From positions 1-37,537 of the forward strand of contig CAJUDL010000035.1 in NCBI GenBank assembly GCA_910585285.1: a DNA stretch of 37,537 nt, written 5' to 3'. Shown here piece after piece: positions 8,331 through 17,500 of the stretch (position 1 is its first letter; the number at the start of each line of letters is the position of its first letter). The notes beneath the pieces were generated by a model. The model ran no database searches and was not told where the DNA came from. It worked only from the letters and a program-made list of their open reading frames with translations. Source of the stretch: an uncultured Muribaculaceae bacterium (GTDB lineage Bacteria > Bacteroidota > Bacteroidia > Bacteroidales > Muribaculaceae). The translations under genes and the position numbers were made by a program.

Positions 8331-9836
8331 GTGAAAAGGATTGAAAACATATTGCTTTTGTTGGCGATGGCGTTTATAACGATGTCGGCTGTGCTGTGTC
8401 CGGCACATGGAATGGCACAGATGCCAATAAAATACAATATGGTCAATCAGGTGCAACCCGATTCGGCAGATGTAGCATATTATGGTAAAAAACATTTCTG
8501 GCGTGCCGGTGCAGAGGTAGTGGGTTTCAATCTCGGTCTATGGGCATTTGACCGTTATGTGCAGAAGGGAGATTTCGCATACATAAGCTGGAACAGTATC
8601 AAAGAAAATTTCAAGCATGGATTTATATGGGATAATGACCAGCTTGGCACAAATACTTTCCTCCATCCCTATAATGGGAGTCTTTATTATGCTGCAGGGA
8701 GAGCTAATGGTTTCAATTATTGGCAATCGGAATTGTTTGCAATAGCGGGAAGTGCAATGTGGGAATTATTCATGGAATGTGAGTATCCGTCTACAAATGA
8801 TGTGATTGCAACTCCTGTTGGTGGAGCGGTGCTTGGAGAAACATTATTCAGGGCATCGGACGCAGTGCTTGATGATCGTTCAGGAGGGTTAGAACGTTTT
8901 GAACGCGAATTTGCAGCTTTTGTGCTGTCACCAATGAGGGGAATAAACCGAATTGTCACAGGACAGGCATGGAAGAGGAGAGCAACATCGGGCAGGATGT
9001 TCGGGACTCCCAATATATTTATGCAGATGTCGCTTGGTGTGAAGACTATGGCTTTTCAAGGACGTATGCGCAGTCCATATGTCGGGGGTGTATTGCAACT
9101 TGATCTTGAATATGGAGATAGATTCGAGGCAAAATCCACAAAACCATATGATTATTTTACGGTAAAGGTAGAACTGCAGGGCATGAAGTATCAGCCGATT
9201 CTTTCTCAACTCAATATCAAGGGAAGGTTGCTTTCGCGCGAAGTGCTCGACCATAAGAATTCATCGGGAAGTATTGGATTGTATCAGCATTTTGATTTTT
9301 ACGATAGCGATACAATAACCAACATAGACAAGGTCCCTTATAAACTTGGAGTGCCAGCCAGTCTTGGGGTAGGGTTCCTTTTCAGGGATGTGGAGCGCAA
9401 ACGTTATATTTTCGATTGCTATGCCCACGCCAACGCTATAATATTGGGTTCTATTCTTAGTGATCATTACTGGACAGACGAACGTAATTATAATTTTGCT
9501 TCAGGTTTCTCGATTAAAGCCGGAGCAAATATCACCTGGTCGCGCAGAAAAGCTTCGTTGTCGGTGAGTCATGAATATTATCGGCTCTTCACTTGGAAAG
9601 GGTATAAACGAGGCACGAATCTGGAAGAAGTGAATTTCCGCACCCTAAATGTGATGGGGGATAAGTCCGTTGCGTCGTTCAATGTGACAGAAGTCAGGTT
9701 TGATTACCAGTTGTTGAAGAAACTTTACGGAACCCTTAGTTTCTCAAATAAAGTCCGATCTTCGCATTATAGAGACTGGCCTGACAGAGTTTCTTCAACG
9801 ATGTCATTGTCAGCCATGCTGACATATAAATTCTGA
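8331..9836 (+). CDS. DUF3943 domain-containing membrane protein
   Basis: This 501-residue protein begins at a GTG (8331). The start is supported by an N-terminal signal peptide (KRIENILLLLAMAFITMSA, cleavage likely near AHGMAQ) and an AAAGG stretch just upstream. The segment with GFIWDNDQLGTNTFLHPYNG and the following SELFAIAGSAMWELFMECE is the hallmark of DUF3943, a family common in Bacteroidetes. The rest, especially the C-terminal half with alternating aromatic strands ending in MLTYKF, looks like an outer-membrane beta-barrel. The family has no assigned function that I know. It is flanked by a terminator and by the promoter of the next operon, so it is probably expressed alone. Confidence 0.85.
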   Translation: MKRIENILLLLAMAFITMSAVLCPAHGMAQMPIKYNMVNQVQPDSADVAYYGKKHFWRAGAEVVGFNLGLWAFDRYVQKGDFAYISWNSIKENFKHGFIWDNDQLGTNTFLHPYNGSLYYAAGRANGFNYWQSELFAIAGSAMWELFMECEYPSTNDVIATPVGGAVLGETLFRASDAVLDDRSGGLERFEREFAAFVLSPMRGINRIVTGQAWKRRATSGRMFGTPNIFMQMSLGVKTMAFQGRMRSPYVGGVLQLDLEYGDRFEAKSTKPYDYFTVKVELQGMKYQPILSQLNIKGRLLSREVLDHKNSSGSIGLYQHFDFYDSDTITNIDKVPYKLGVPASLGVGFLFRDVERKRYIFDCYAHANAIILGSILSDHYWTDERNYNFASGFSIKAGANITWSRRKASLSVSHEYYRLFTWKGYKRGTNLEEVNFRTLNVMGDKSVASFNVTEVRFDYQLLKKLYGTLSFSNKVRSSHYRDWPDRVSSTMSLSAMLTYKF

Positions 9837-9853
9837 ATTTAATAAGGTCAAGT

Positions 9854-9884
9854 TTTGAGAATTGAGAATAATGATGTAAATTTG
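9854..9884 (+). promoter_or_regulatory. Promoter of the yicC-gmk-nadD operon
   Basis: TTTG (9854-9857), a 19-base gap and TAAATTTG (9877-9884) match the Bacteroidetes housekeeping promoter. It implies a leader of about 70 bases. Confidence 0.7.
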
Positions 9885-9908
9885 TAGGTGATAAGAAACT
9901 AATACCTC

Positions 9909-9938
9909 CACCTTGATTCCAGTATTAGGAATCAGGTG
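9909..9938 (+). promoter_or_regulatory. Leader hairpin upstream of yicC
   Basis: CACC-T-TGATTCC pairs with GGAATCAGGTG (11 bp with one bulged T) around a 7-base loop. It lies inside the predicted leader, ending 23 bases before the yicC start, with no T-tract. It may be a regulatory or RNA-processing hairpin rather than a terminator. Confidence 0.45.
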
Positions 9939-9961
9939 ATTCATAATTCAGATATTCGGAT

Positions 9962-10846
9962 ATGATACAGTCGATGACCGGCTTTGGCCGGGGTTGCGCA
10001 GCCTCCTCCTCAAAAAAAATAACGGTAGAGCTGAAATCGCTAAACAGCAAGCAGTTTGATCTTTCTACCAGGATTCCGAGTTTTTTTCGTGAAGATGAAA
10101 TAGAGACGCGAAATTTTGTGGCAACGCATCTTGAACGTGGCAAGGTGGAAATGACGGTTACCGTAGATAATCTTGCTACAGAAGCCACGGCTTCTGTCAA
10201 TGTTCCTTTACTGGCGGTATATAAAAAGCAGTTTGAGGCAATGGGGGAGGCTCTTGCTTTACCTGATCCAGTCGACTGGTATTCGCTTTTGATGAGAATG
10301 CCTGATTCTATGAAAACCGAGACTGCCGTAGCCGATGAAGAGGAGCATAAGGCTCTGGAGGAAGCAACTCGCCAGGCGGTGGAGCATCTTCGTGAATTCC
10401 GTTTGCAGGAGGGGAAGAAGCTTTATGATTTCTTTGTTTGCAAGATTGAGAGTATTGGAGAATTATTGAAGCAGATAGAACCTTTCGAGGCAGAGCGTGT
10501 GCCAAAGATCAAGGCACGGCTCGAGGAACAGCTTGCAAGACTATCATCCATAGAATATGATGCCGGCAGACTGGAGCAGGAAATGATTTTCTATATCGAA
10601 AAACTTGATGTGAACGAAGAGAAACTTCGTTTGAAAGCACATCTCAACTATTTTCTTGAGACTCTTGGCGGGGAGGAATGTCCCGCAGAAGGTCAGGGCA
10701 AGAAACTCGGGTTTATTGCGCAGGAAATGGGAAGAGAGATCAATACTCTCGGATCAAAATCCAATCATGCCGAGATGCAGAAGATTGTGGTGAAAATGAA
10801 AGACAATCTCGAACAAATCAAAGAACAGGTATTGAATGTGTTATGA
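9962..10846 (+). CDS. yicC: YicC/YloC family endoribonuclease
   Basis: This 294-residue protein starts with MIQSMTGFGRG, the characteristic N-terminus of the YicC family. It keeps the family's RNA-cleavage-type core and the conserved C-terminus with LGFIAQEMGREINTLGSKS. YicC proteins of other bacteria cleave RNA and affect small-RNA stability and stationary-phase survival; the targets here are unknown. It is first in an operon: its stop codon overlaps the start of gmk (ATGA), so the two are probably translationally coupled. The yicC-gmk pair is widely conserved. Confidence 0.92.
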   Translation: MIQSMTGFGRGCAASSSKKITVELKSLNSKQFDLSTRIPSFFREDEIETRNFVATHLERGKVEMTVTVDNLATEATASVNVPLLAVYKKQFEAMGEALALPDPVDWYSLLMRMPDSMKTETAVADEEEHKALEEATRQAVEHLREFRLQEGKKLYDFFVCKIESIGELLKQIEPFEAERVPKIKARLEEQLARLSSIEYDAGRLEQEMIFYIEKLDVNEEKLRLKAHLNYFLETLGGEECPAEGQGKKLGFIAQEMGREINTLGSKSNHAEMQKIVVKMKDNLEQIKEQVLNVL

Positions 10847-11412
10847 AAAAAGGTAAGATCATAATCCTGTCTGCGCCTTCTGGAACAGGCAAATCCACAA
10901 TAATATCCCGACTGATGGAGCATCCGGAACTGAAACTTGGTTTCTCAGTTTCTGCAACCAGTCGCGCTCCGCGTGGAGCAGAACGTAATGGTTGTGAATA
11001 TTATTTCCTTACTCCGGAAGAATTCAATAACAAAGTAGTGAACGGAGAATTTGTGGAATGGGAGGAGGTTTATCAAGGCACATGTTATGGAACTCTTGTT
11101 TCTGAGGTGGAGCGCGTTACGAATGCCGGTTATAACCTTATCATGGATATTGATGTCAAAGGGGCGGTAAATGTAAAGAAACGTTATGCTGAAGATGCTC
11201 TTTCCATTTTTATTCTGCCCCCTTCGCTTAAGGAGCTTGAGAGGAGGTTGCGGGCGCGTTCTACGGATTCTGAAGAATCTATATCCAAACGTCTGTCGAA
11301 GGCGGAATTCGAACTTGGATTTGCAGAGCAGTTTGATACTCGAGTGGTGAATGATGATCTTGACAAAGCTGCTTCGGAAGTGGAGTCGCTTATTAAAGAA
11401 TTTGTGAAATAA
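10843..11412 (+). CDS. gmk: Guanylate kinase
   Basis: This 189-residue enzyme converts GMP and ATP to GDP and ADP. The P-loop is SAPSGTGKST (residues 10-19), and SRAPRGAERNGCEYYF matches the GMP-binding region. The lid segment and RRLRARSTDSEESISKRL are typical. The frame is open further upstream, to an ATG at 10678, but that part lies inside yicC in another frame. The ATG at 10843, overlapping the yicC stop and directly followed by MKKGKIIILSAPSG, is the correct start. The stop overlaps the nadD start by one base (TAATG). Confidence 0.96.
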   Translation: MKKGKIIILSAPSGTGKSTIISRLMEHPELKLGFSVSATSRAPRGAERNGCEYYFLTPEEFNNKVVNGEFVEWEEVYQGTCYGTLVSEVERVTNAGYNLIMDIDVKGAVNVKKRYAEDALSIFILPPSLKELERRLRARSTDSEESISKRLSKAEFELGFAEQFDTRVVNDDLDKAASEVESLIKEFVK

Positions 11413-11987
11413 TGAGAATCGGGATTTTCAGCGGCAGTTTCGATCCCATTCATACCGGACATGCTATGATTGCAAATTATGCGTCGCAATGGCTTGATCT
11501 CGATGAGGTGTGGATAATGGTTAGTCCACTGAATCCGCTGAAAGAAGGCACTCAACCGGCTCCTGATTCCGACAGGCTTGCCATGGCATCGATTGTGGCT
11601 GCGCATTGCCCACGGGTCAGAATTTCGGATTTTGAGTTTTCATTGCCTATTCCGTCGTACACATATCATACATTGTCATGTTTGCGGGAACACTATCCCG
11701 AACATACATTTTCGCTCATAATAGGATCGGACAATTGGTTGAGATTCAACCAATGGAAAAATTCAGATAAGATATTAAATGAATTTCATGTGTATATATA
11801 TCCTCGACCGGGTTATGATATAGATATGGCTTTCTTATCTTCATCCGTAACAGTGATGAATGATGCCCCTCAGGCATTGATATCTTCATCGTTTGTGCGA
11901 GAATCTGTTAAAGAAGGGAAAAATCTCAACTATTTTTTACCTACAGAAGTTTTTGAGTATATATTGAAAAAAAATCTTTATAAATGA
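11412..11987 (+). CDS. nadD: Nicotinate-nucleotide adenylyltransferase
   Basis: This 191-residue enzyme adenylylates nicotinate mononucleotide to deamido-NAD in NAD synthesis. It has the nucleotidyltransferase signature GSFDPIHTGH (residues 8-17) and the C-terminal ISSSFVR loop (157-163) that binds phosphate. FSLIIGSDNWLRFNQWK matches the NadD core. It is coupled at both ends: a one-base overlap with gmk upstream and an ATGA overlap with the DUF5063 gene downstream. Confidence 0.94.
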   Translation: MRIGIFSGSFDPIHTGHAMIANYASQWLDLDEVWIMVSPLNPLKEGTQPAPDSDRLAMASIVAAHCPRVRISDFEFSLPIPSYTYHTLSCLREHYPEHTFSLIIGSDNWLRFNQWKNSDKILNEFHVYIYPRPGYDIDMAFLSSSVTVMNDAPQALISSSFVRESVKEGKNLNYFLPTEVFEYILKKNLYK

Positions 11988-12496
11988 AAGAGGAGGAATT
12001 GCGGTCAAGACTGATGTCTGTAACCGCGCTTGCGGCGAACTACTGCTCGGCTCTTGAGAATTGTCGCGATAGCGAGCGAGAGGATTTCATCAAGGAAATG
12101 CTCGGTTATCTTCCGCATATCTATTGGGAATTCATAGATCTTGATGTAGAGGATGTGCCCGGAGCATCGGAATTTGAATATTTCCCTACCTATGTTGACG
12201 AAGATTATTACGAGAGCGTTCGCAGAAATGTCGAGGCTGTTTTTGGTGAAGATGATATCTTTCTTGAGACATTTGAGGAAGATATGAAATATAGCGACAC
12301 GCCTGTGGCTGCCTCAATTTCTGAATCATTGGCAGATATTTTTCAACCGCTCTATAATTTTATATGCGTGGTTAAAGACTCGGAAGGGGAAAGTGCAGCC
12401 GGAGCATATCGCGAATGCAAGGAGAATTTTGAATCATACTGGTCGCAGACTCTCTGCAATGTTTTGAGGGCCCTCAATAGTCTTAGATATAAATAA
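11984..12496 (+). CDS. DUF5063 domain-containing protein
   Basis: This 170-residue acidic protein has no signal peptide or membrane segment and is predicted cytoplasmic. The pattern, with SVTALAANYCSALENC near the start and LPHIYWEFIDL, then a helical C-terminus ending near VLRALNSLRYK, matches the Bacteroidetes family DUF5063. No catalytic motif is visible and I know of no assigned function. It overlaps nadD by four bases, so it is made with the nucleotide/NAD enzymes. Confidence 0.75.
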   Translation: MKEEELRSRLMSVTALAANYCSALENCRDSEREDFIKEMLGYLPHIYWEFIDLDVEDVPGASEFEYFPTYVDEDYYESVRRNVEAVFGEDDIFLETFEEDMKYSDTPVAASISESLADIFQPLYNFICVVKDSEGESAAGAYRECKENFESYWSQTLCNVLRALNSLRYK

Positions 12497-12504
12497 TACA
12501 AACA

Positions 12505-13809
12505 ATGATAAAACGACTTTTAAACTGGCTCGATGAGAGCACTTGTAATTTTATGGCTGTTGCAGCCATTGAGCGTGAATTGACAGCAGCCGGATATACA
12601 GAACTTCGCCAGGAAGAAAAATGGAGTGTTAAGCGCGGAGGGAAGTATTTTCTTAAGAAAAATGACAGTGCGATTTTTGCATTTGCAATAGGAGAGGGGA
12701 GCATAAGCCGTGAAGGTTTCCATATTATATCTGCCCACAGTGACAGTCCGTGTTTCAAGATCAAGCCGAATGCAGAGATTTATGGTGATGGAGGAGTTGT
12801 TTCGCTGAATGTTGAGAAATATGGTGGAGGCATTCTTTACACCTGGTTTGATCGTCCATTGTCAATTTCAGGACGTGTGATGGTCAAAGGGGAAGATGCT
12901 CTTCATCCGCACACTCTTCTTATTGATCTAAAACGACCGGTGGCAACAATTCCTCATCTTGCAATACATTTCAACCGAGGGGTAAATGAAGGGAATCCAT
13001 TATCGGTGCAGAAAGATATGAAACCCGTGATAGGTTATTTTCCCGCAGAGAAAATAGAGGCTTTCAAGAATCGGGGAGGAGTGGTAAAGAGTCTGGTAGC
13101 GGAACATCTTGGAATTTCTCCCGAGGATATTCTTGAATATGAACTTTGTCTTTATCCGGCTGAAAAATCATCTCTTGTAGGCGCGTCGGAAGAATATTTC
13201 CAGTCTGCGCGTATAGATGACCTTTCAATGGCTTTTGCCGGTCTTGAGGCGCTGTTGTCAGCTCCGGAAAAGAGTGCAGCCACAAGGGTCCTTGCTGTTT
13301 TTGACAATGAGGAGACAGGCTCTGGTACAAAACAGGGAGCGGCATCTCCTGTTTTGCGTGACGCAATGGATAGAATTGTAAAGATATTAGAAGGTGAAGA
13401 TGTTCAGAATACATATATGGCACTCGCCAATTCCTTTATGATTTCTGCCGACGATGCACATGCATGGCATCCAAACTATAATGAAAAATACGATCCCACG
13501 AATCATCCTGTGATTGGAGGAGGTCCGGTTATCAAGATAAATGCCAACTGCAAATATATGACGGATGCACAGGGTGCTTCTGTCTTTGCTGAGATATGCA
13601 GAGAGGCTGGCGTGGATTGCCAGTATTTTGTAAATCACGCTGATGTGGCAGGTGGGTCTACACTCGGAAATATATCTTCAGCTCAGTTTGACATAAATGG
13701 TGTGGACATGGGTAATGCAATATGGGCAATGCATTCCGCGCGTGAGACAGCAGGTGTTTCCGATCACATGGCAACTGTAAAGGCGTTTACGCAATTCTTC
13801 AGTTTATAA
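12505..13809 (+). CDS. apeB: M18 family metalloaminopeptidase
   Basis: This 434-residue protein has the complete zinc site of the M18 aspartyl-aminopeptidase-like family: His78 in ISAHSDSP, Asp238/Asp239 in ARIDDLSMAF, Glu269/Glu270 in DNEETGSGTKQGA, Asp316 in SADDAHAWHPNY and His421 in GVSDHMATVKAF. YGGGILYTWFDRPL is another conserved block. It removes N-terminal residues, often acidic, from peptides in the cytoplasm. The start is 8 bases after the DUF5063 stop, so it probably closes the yicC operon. No clear terminator follows; the next promoter begins only about 25 bases downstream. Confidence 0.92.
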   Translation: MIKRLLNWLDESTCNFMAVAAIERELTAAGYTELRQEEKWSVKRGGKYFLKKNDSAIFAFAIGEGSISREGFHIISAHSDSPCFKIKPNAEIYGDGGVVSLNVEKYGGGILYTWFDRPLSISGRVMVKGEDALHPHTLLIDLKRPVATIPHLAIHFNRGVNEGNPLSVQKDMKPVIGYFPAEKIEAFKNRGGVVKSLVAEHLGISPEDILEYELCLYPAEKSSLVGASEEYFQSARIDDLSMAFAGLEALLSAPEKSAATRVLAVFDNEETGSGTKQGAASPVLRDAMDRIVKILEGEDVQNTYMALANSFMISADDAHAWHPNYNEKYDPTNHPVIGGGPVIKINANCKYMTDAQGASVFAEICREAGVDCQYFVNHADVAGGSTLGNISSAQFDINGVDMGNAIWAMHSARETAGVSDHMATVKAFTQFFSL

Positions 13810-13832
13810 ATATCCCGCTGGGAAAACTGAAA

Positions 13833-13864
13833 TTTGCACAGCAACATTTATTTTTATAATTTTG
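13833..13864 (+). promoter_or_regulatory. Promoter of the trigger factor gene
   Basis: TTTG (13833-13836), exactly 20 bases, then TAATTTTG (13857-13864): a full match to the Bacteroidetes promoter, with about 43 bases of leader. Confidence 0.8.
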
Positions 13865-13913
13865 CATCTTGAAATAAAATTAGGAATAGAAAATTTAATA
13901 ATATATTTAGGAA

Positions 13914-15266
13914 ATGAAAGTAGATTATGCCAAGATCGACGAGGTGAATGGTGAGATTACCGTCACTCTTGAAGAAAAGGATTATGCCGACAAAGTAAAG
14001 AAACAGCTCAAAGAGATCGGCAAAAACCATGCTGAACCCGGTTTCCGTCCCGGACACGTTCCCGCAGGTCTCATTCAGAAAAAATATGGCGCAGCCGTAA
14101 AATATGATATCATCAATAAAGAAGTAGGCAACGCTGTGTTCGATTATATCAAGGAGAACAAACTTCATGTGCTCGGTAACCCTGTTCCGCAGCAGAATGA
14201 GGAATTCAGTATCGATGCCGCTGATTTTACACTCAAATTCAAGGTAGGTATCGCTCCCGAGTTTGACACTCATGTAAACAAGGATCTCCATGTTCCCTAT
14301 TATACCATCAAAGTTTCCGACGAGATGATTGATAATCAGGATCAGCAGTTCTCACGTCGTTTCGGAAAACAGGAACCTGGAGAGACAGTTGATGCCACAG
14401 CTTTAGTGAAAGGTGTGCTTACTGAACTTGATGAGAACGGTCAGCCTAAAGAGAATGGAGTAGTGGTTGAGAACGGTATCGTATCTCCCCAGTATTTCAA
14501 GAGCGACGAGCAGCGTGAACTTTTCATGGGCAAGAAGGTTGGCGATGTTGTTAAATTCAATCCTGCTGCCACTTGCGATGCCAACGCAACCGAGATGGCG
14601 TCAATGCTCAATATTGACAAGAGCGATGTTGACGCGCACAAGGGCGATTTCAACATGGAAATCAAAGAAATCATCGTTCTCAAACCGGCTGAGCACAATC
14701 AGGAATTCTTTGACATGGTGTTCGGCGCAGACAAAGTTCACAACGAGGAGGAATATCGCTCAGCACTTAAGGATATGATTTCAGCCGGTCTTCGCAATGA
14801 CTCCAACTATCGTTTCACGATTGATGCCCGCAATGCTATTGCCGCTGCAATCGGTGAGCTTCAGCTCCCCGATGAGGTTCTCAAGGATTTCCTCAAGAGC
14901 CAGAATGAGGCTCTAAACAATGAGAACATTGATGAAGAATATACACGTCTCCGCCCAGAACTCGAATGGGAACTTGAGAAAGAGGCCATCGCATCTCAGC
15001 TTGATATCAAGGTTGACGAAGAAGACCTTAAAAACACTGCGCGCATGATGGCACAGAGCCAGTTTGCACAGTATGGTATGGCAAACGTGCCGGCTGAGAC
15101 TCTTGATCGTTATGCTTCAGATATTCTCAAAGATGAGAAAGCACGCAATCAGGTTTACAACCAGACTGTGGATATGAAACTCTACAATGGTATCCGCGCC
15201 TCTGTCACAGTTGATGAAAAAGAAGTTGACGTTGAGGAATTCAACGATCTTTTCCGCAACGCATAA
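13914..15266 (+). CDS. tig: Trigger factor, ribosome-associated chaperone
   Basis: This 450-residue protein has the three-part layout of trigger factor. The N-terminal ribosome-binding domain carries the signature GFRPGHVP (residues 43-50). A middle peptidyl-prolyl isomerase-like domain (about 150-245) is divergent from classical FKBP, as is common in Bacteroidetes. The C-terminal substrate-binding domain is helical. It binds nascent chains at the ribosome exit tunnel. It lies upstream of clpP and clpX, the classical order tig-clpP-clpX, with a strong hairpin between tig and clpP. Confidence 0.94.
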   Translation: MKVDYAKIDEVNGEITVTLEEKDYADKVKKQLKEIGKNHAEPGFRPGHVPAGLIQKKYGAAVKYDIINKEVGNAVFDYIKENKLHVLGNPVPQQNEEFSIDAADFTLKFKVGIAPEFDTHVNKDLHVPYYTIKVSDEMIDNQDQQFSRRFGKQEPGETVDATALVKGVLTELDENGQPKENGVVVENGIVSPQYFKSDEQRELFMGKKVGDVVKFNPAATCDANATEMASMLNIDKSDVDAHKGDFNMEIKEIIVLKPAEHNQEFFDMVFGADKVHNEEEYRSALKDMISAGLRNDSNYRFTIDARNAIAAAIGELQLPDEVLKDFLKSQNEALNNENIDEEYTRLRPELEWELEKEAIASQLDIKVDEEDLKNTARMMAQSQFAQYGMANVPAETLDRYASDILKDEKARNQVYNQTVDMKLYNGIRASVTVDEKEVDVEEFNDLFRNA

Positions 15267-15292
15267 TATATTTGGCATAGAATTTGTTTAAT

Positions 15293-15326
15293 ATATATCT
15301 GCATGGAATTTTCCGTGCAGATATAT
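15293..15326 (+). terminator. Intercistronic hairpin between tig and clpP
   Basis: A near-perfect hairpin: ATATATCTGCA pairs with TGCAGATATAT, and the inner arms pair through one G-U to a tiny loop. It has no T-tract, so it may be a partial terminator or an RNA-processing or stability site setting the tig to clpP ratio. It ends 11 bases before the clpP start. Confidence 0.55.
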
Positions 15327-15337
15327 GTTATTTAAAG

Positions 15338-16057
15338 ATGAATATGAAAAACGATTTTAGAAACTATGCGGTAAACCATCTCGGAATGAGTTCCAACACT
15401 CTTGATTCATATGCTCGCCATATGGAGAAGACGGCTGGAGGCGTGATGGTTCCGACTTCTGATTATATGAATCCTTATATCCTTGAGGAACGTCAGCTAA
15501 ATGTCACTCAGATGGATGTGTTCTCCCGATTGATGATGGATCGCATCATCTTCCTTGGCACCCAGGTTTCTGATCAGAGCGCAAATATAATTCAGGCACA
15601 GCTTCTCTATCTCGACTCTGTTGATCCGGAGAAGGATATTGCACTTTATATCAACTCTCCCGGTGGTTCCGTATATGCCGGTCTCGGTATATATGATACA
15701 ATGCAGTATATCAGTTCGGATGTCTCTACGATCTGCACTGGCATGGCGGCATCTATGGCAGCTGTCCTTCTCGTTGCAGGCGAGCATGGCAAACGTTATG
15801 CGTTGCCTCATTCACGCGTGATGATTCATCAGCCTATGGGCGGAATCCAAGGTCAGGCATCAGATATAGAGATCACTGCCCGTGAGATTCTCAAACTTAA
15901 AGAAGAACTTTACAAAATCATATCGGAACATTCCGGTCAGCCATTTGAAAAAGTTGAGGCTGATTCAGATCGCGATTACTGGATGATTGCTGGAGAAGCA
16001 AAGGAATACGGAATGATTGACAAGGTTCTTGTTAACCCTAAAAAGGAAGTTAAATAA
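15338..16057 (+). CDS. clpP: ATP-dependent Clp protease proteolytic subunit
   Basis: This 239-residue serine protease has Ser139 in GMAASMAAVLL, His164 in RVMIHQPMGG and Asp213 in DSDRDYWM as the catalytic triad, and the oxyanion-hole glycines in NSPGGSVYAG. It forms the degradation chamber that works with ClpX, encoded next. The frame is open upstream to 15284, but that part crosses a hairpin. The ATG at 15338, just past the hairpin after TTTAAAG, is the likely start; the ATG at 15344 is also possible. The N-terminal extension before the conserved core is long for ClpP but usual in this phylum. Confidence 0.95.
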   Translation: MNMKNDFRNYAVNHLGMSSNTLDSYARHMEKTAGGVMVPTSDYMNPYILEERQLNVTQMDVFSRLMMDRIIFLGTQVSDQSANIIQAQLLYLDSVDPEKDIALYINSPGGSVYAGLGIYDTMQYISSDVSTICTGMAASMAAVLLVAGEHGKRYALPHSRVMIHQPMGGIQGQASDIEITAREILKLKEELYKIISEHSGQPFEKVEADSDRDYWMIAGEAKEYGMIDKVLVNPKKEVK

Positions 16058-16102
16058 GCAACGTTCCAGCGGAATGATGCTCAAGTAGCTGTTTAAAACG
16101 AA

Positions 16103-17350
16103 ATGGCAATAAAACGAAACGGTCTTATCTGCACAATGTGTGGAAATGTGGATTGTGCCTCCACCCCGGTAGTAAAGATTATAGAAGGTCTTAATCTCTG
16201 CACCGATTGCATCGGATTCATAGATGAAGCGCGAGATGTGCAGCTTCGTCAGCGTAAAGATGCGGGAAAGAAAAATGACAATACCGGGAAGTCCATTCCC
16301 AAGCCTAAGGAAATTCATGATTTCCTCAATCAATACATTATAGGTCAGGAGGATGCAAAGAAATATCTTTCGGTGGCTGTCTACAACCATTATAAACGTA
16401 TCAATTCCAAAGCTGATGATGACGTTGATGTTGAAAAGTCAAACATAATCTTGGTTGGACCGACAGGAACAGGAAAGACACTTCTCGCAAAGACTATAGC
16501 CCGTTTACTTGATGTGCCATTCACGATAGTTGATGCAACAGTGCTCACCGAGGCGGGATATGTCGGGGAGGACATAGAATCGTTGCTTACACGTCTTTTG
16601 CAGACATGTGATTATGACGTAGAGAAAGCTCAACGGGGAATAGTGTTTATTGATGAGATTGATAAGATTGCCCGGAAAAGTGATAACCCATCAATAACGC
16701 GCGATGTCAGCGGAGAGGGTGTGCAGCAGGGACTTTTAAAGCTTCTTGAAGGGAGCACAGTGCTTGTGCCTCCAAATGGTGGCAGAAAGCATCCGGAGCA
16801 GAAGCTTATACCGGTGGATACAAAGAATATTCTCTTTATCTGCGGTGGTGCGTTTGACGGTATCGAACGCAAGATAGCTTCCCGACTCAACACACACGTC
16901 GTGGGTTATGGTCATGACGAACGTTCCAAGAAACATCAGCGTGAGAACCTTATGAAATATGTGATGCCTCAGGATCTGAAGAGTTTCGGTCTGATTCCTG
17001 AGATTATCGGACGTCTTCCGGTGCTGACAAGTCTTGAGCCGCTTGACAAGGAGGCGTTGCTCCGCATTCTCACAGAGCCCAAGAATGCCATCACCCGACA
17101 GTATAAGAAACTTTTCGAGATGGATGGTGTGGAACTTGAGTTTACCGACGATGCACTGAATCTGATTGCCGACAAAGCGATAGAGTATAAGCTTGGAGCG
17201 CGCGGTCTCAGATCGATAGTTGAAACCATCATGGTTGATGCGATGTATGAAGTGCCTTCAAATCCCGAGAAGAAATTCACTGTGGATGCTGCGTATGCTG
17301 CATCACAGCTTGAGAAAGCTCACTTTGAGCGCACTCGTCTTGCTGATTGA
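16103..17350 (+). CDS. clpX: ATP-dependent Clp protease ATP-binding subunit ClpX
   Basis: This 415-residue AAA+ unfoldase has an N-terminal C4 zinc-binding domain (Cys10, Cys13, Cys33, Cys36), Walker A GPTGTGKT (119-126), the pore loop GYVGED (152-157), Walker B VFIDEID (181-187) and the sensor-2 motif GARGLRSI. It recognises tagged substrates, unfolds them and feeds them to ClpP. It lies 45 bases after clpP, with no terminator between, and a strong terminator follows it. Confidence 0.97.
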   Translation: MAIKRNGLICTMCGNVDCASTPVVKIIEGLNLCTDCIGFIDEARDVQLRQRKDAGKKNDNTGKSIPKPKEIHDFLNQYIIGQEDAKKYLSVAVYNHYKRINSKADDDVDVEKSNIILVGPTGTGKTLLAKTIARLLDVPFTIVDATVLTEAGYVGEDIESLLTRLLQTCDYDVEKAQRGIVFIDEIDKIARKSDNPSITRDVSGEGVQQGLLKLLEGSTVLVPPNGGRKHPEQKLIPVDTKNILFICGGAFDGIERKIASRLNTHVVGYGHDERSKKHQRENLMKYVMPQDLKSFGLIPEIIGRLPVLTSLEPLDKEALLRILTEPKNAITRQYKKLFEMDGVELEFTDDALNLIADKAIEYKLGARGLRSIVETIMVDAMYEVPSNPEKKFTVDAAYAASQLEKAHFERTRLAD

Positions 17351-17373
17351 GATATTCAATTTCAATATTTGAT

Positions 17374-17412
17374 AAAAATGACTCGCAGTCCCGCAGTGCG
17401 AGTCATTTTTTT
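17374..17412 (+). terminator. Terminator after clpX
   Basis: A 13-bp stem (AAAAATGACTCGC and its complement) with an 11-base loop ends in a run of seven T. Confidence 0.9.
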
Positions 17413-17445
17413 ATCTACATGGTCTGTAAAAATTAGGTGTAGATA

Positions 17446-17476
17446 TTGCGGTAATTCAAAAATTATTTTAATTTTG
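17446..17476 (+). promoter_or_regulatory. Promoter of recQ
   Basis: TTG (17446-17448), 20 bases, then TAATTTTG (17469-17476). It is placed just after the clpX terminator and 24 bases before the recQ ATG. Confidence 0.65.
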
Positions 17477-17500
17477 TATTAATAACCAATTAAAACCCGC

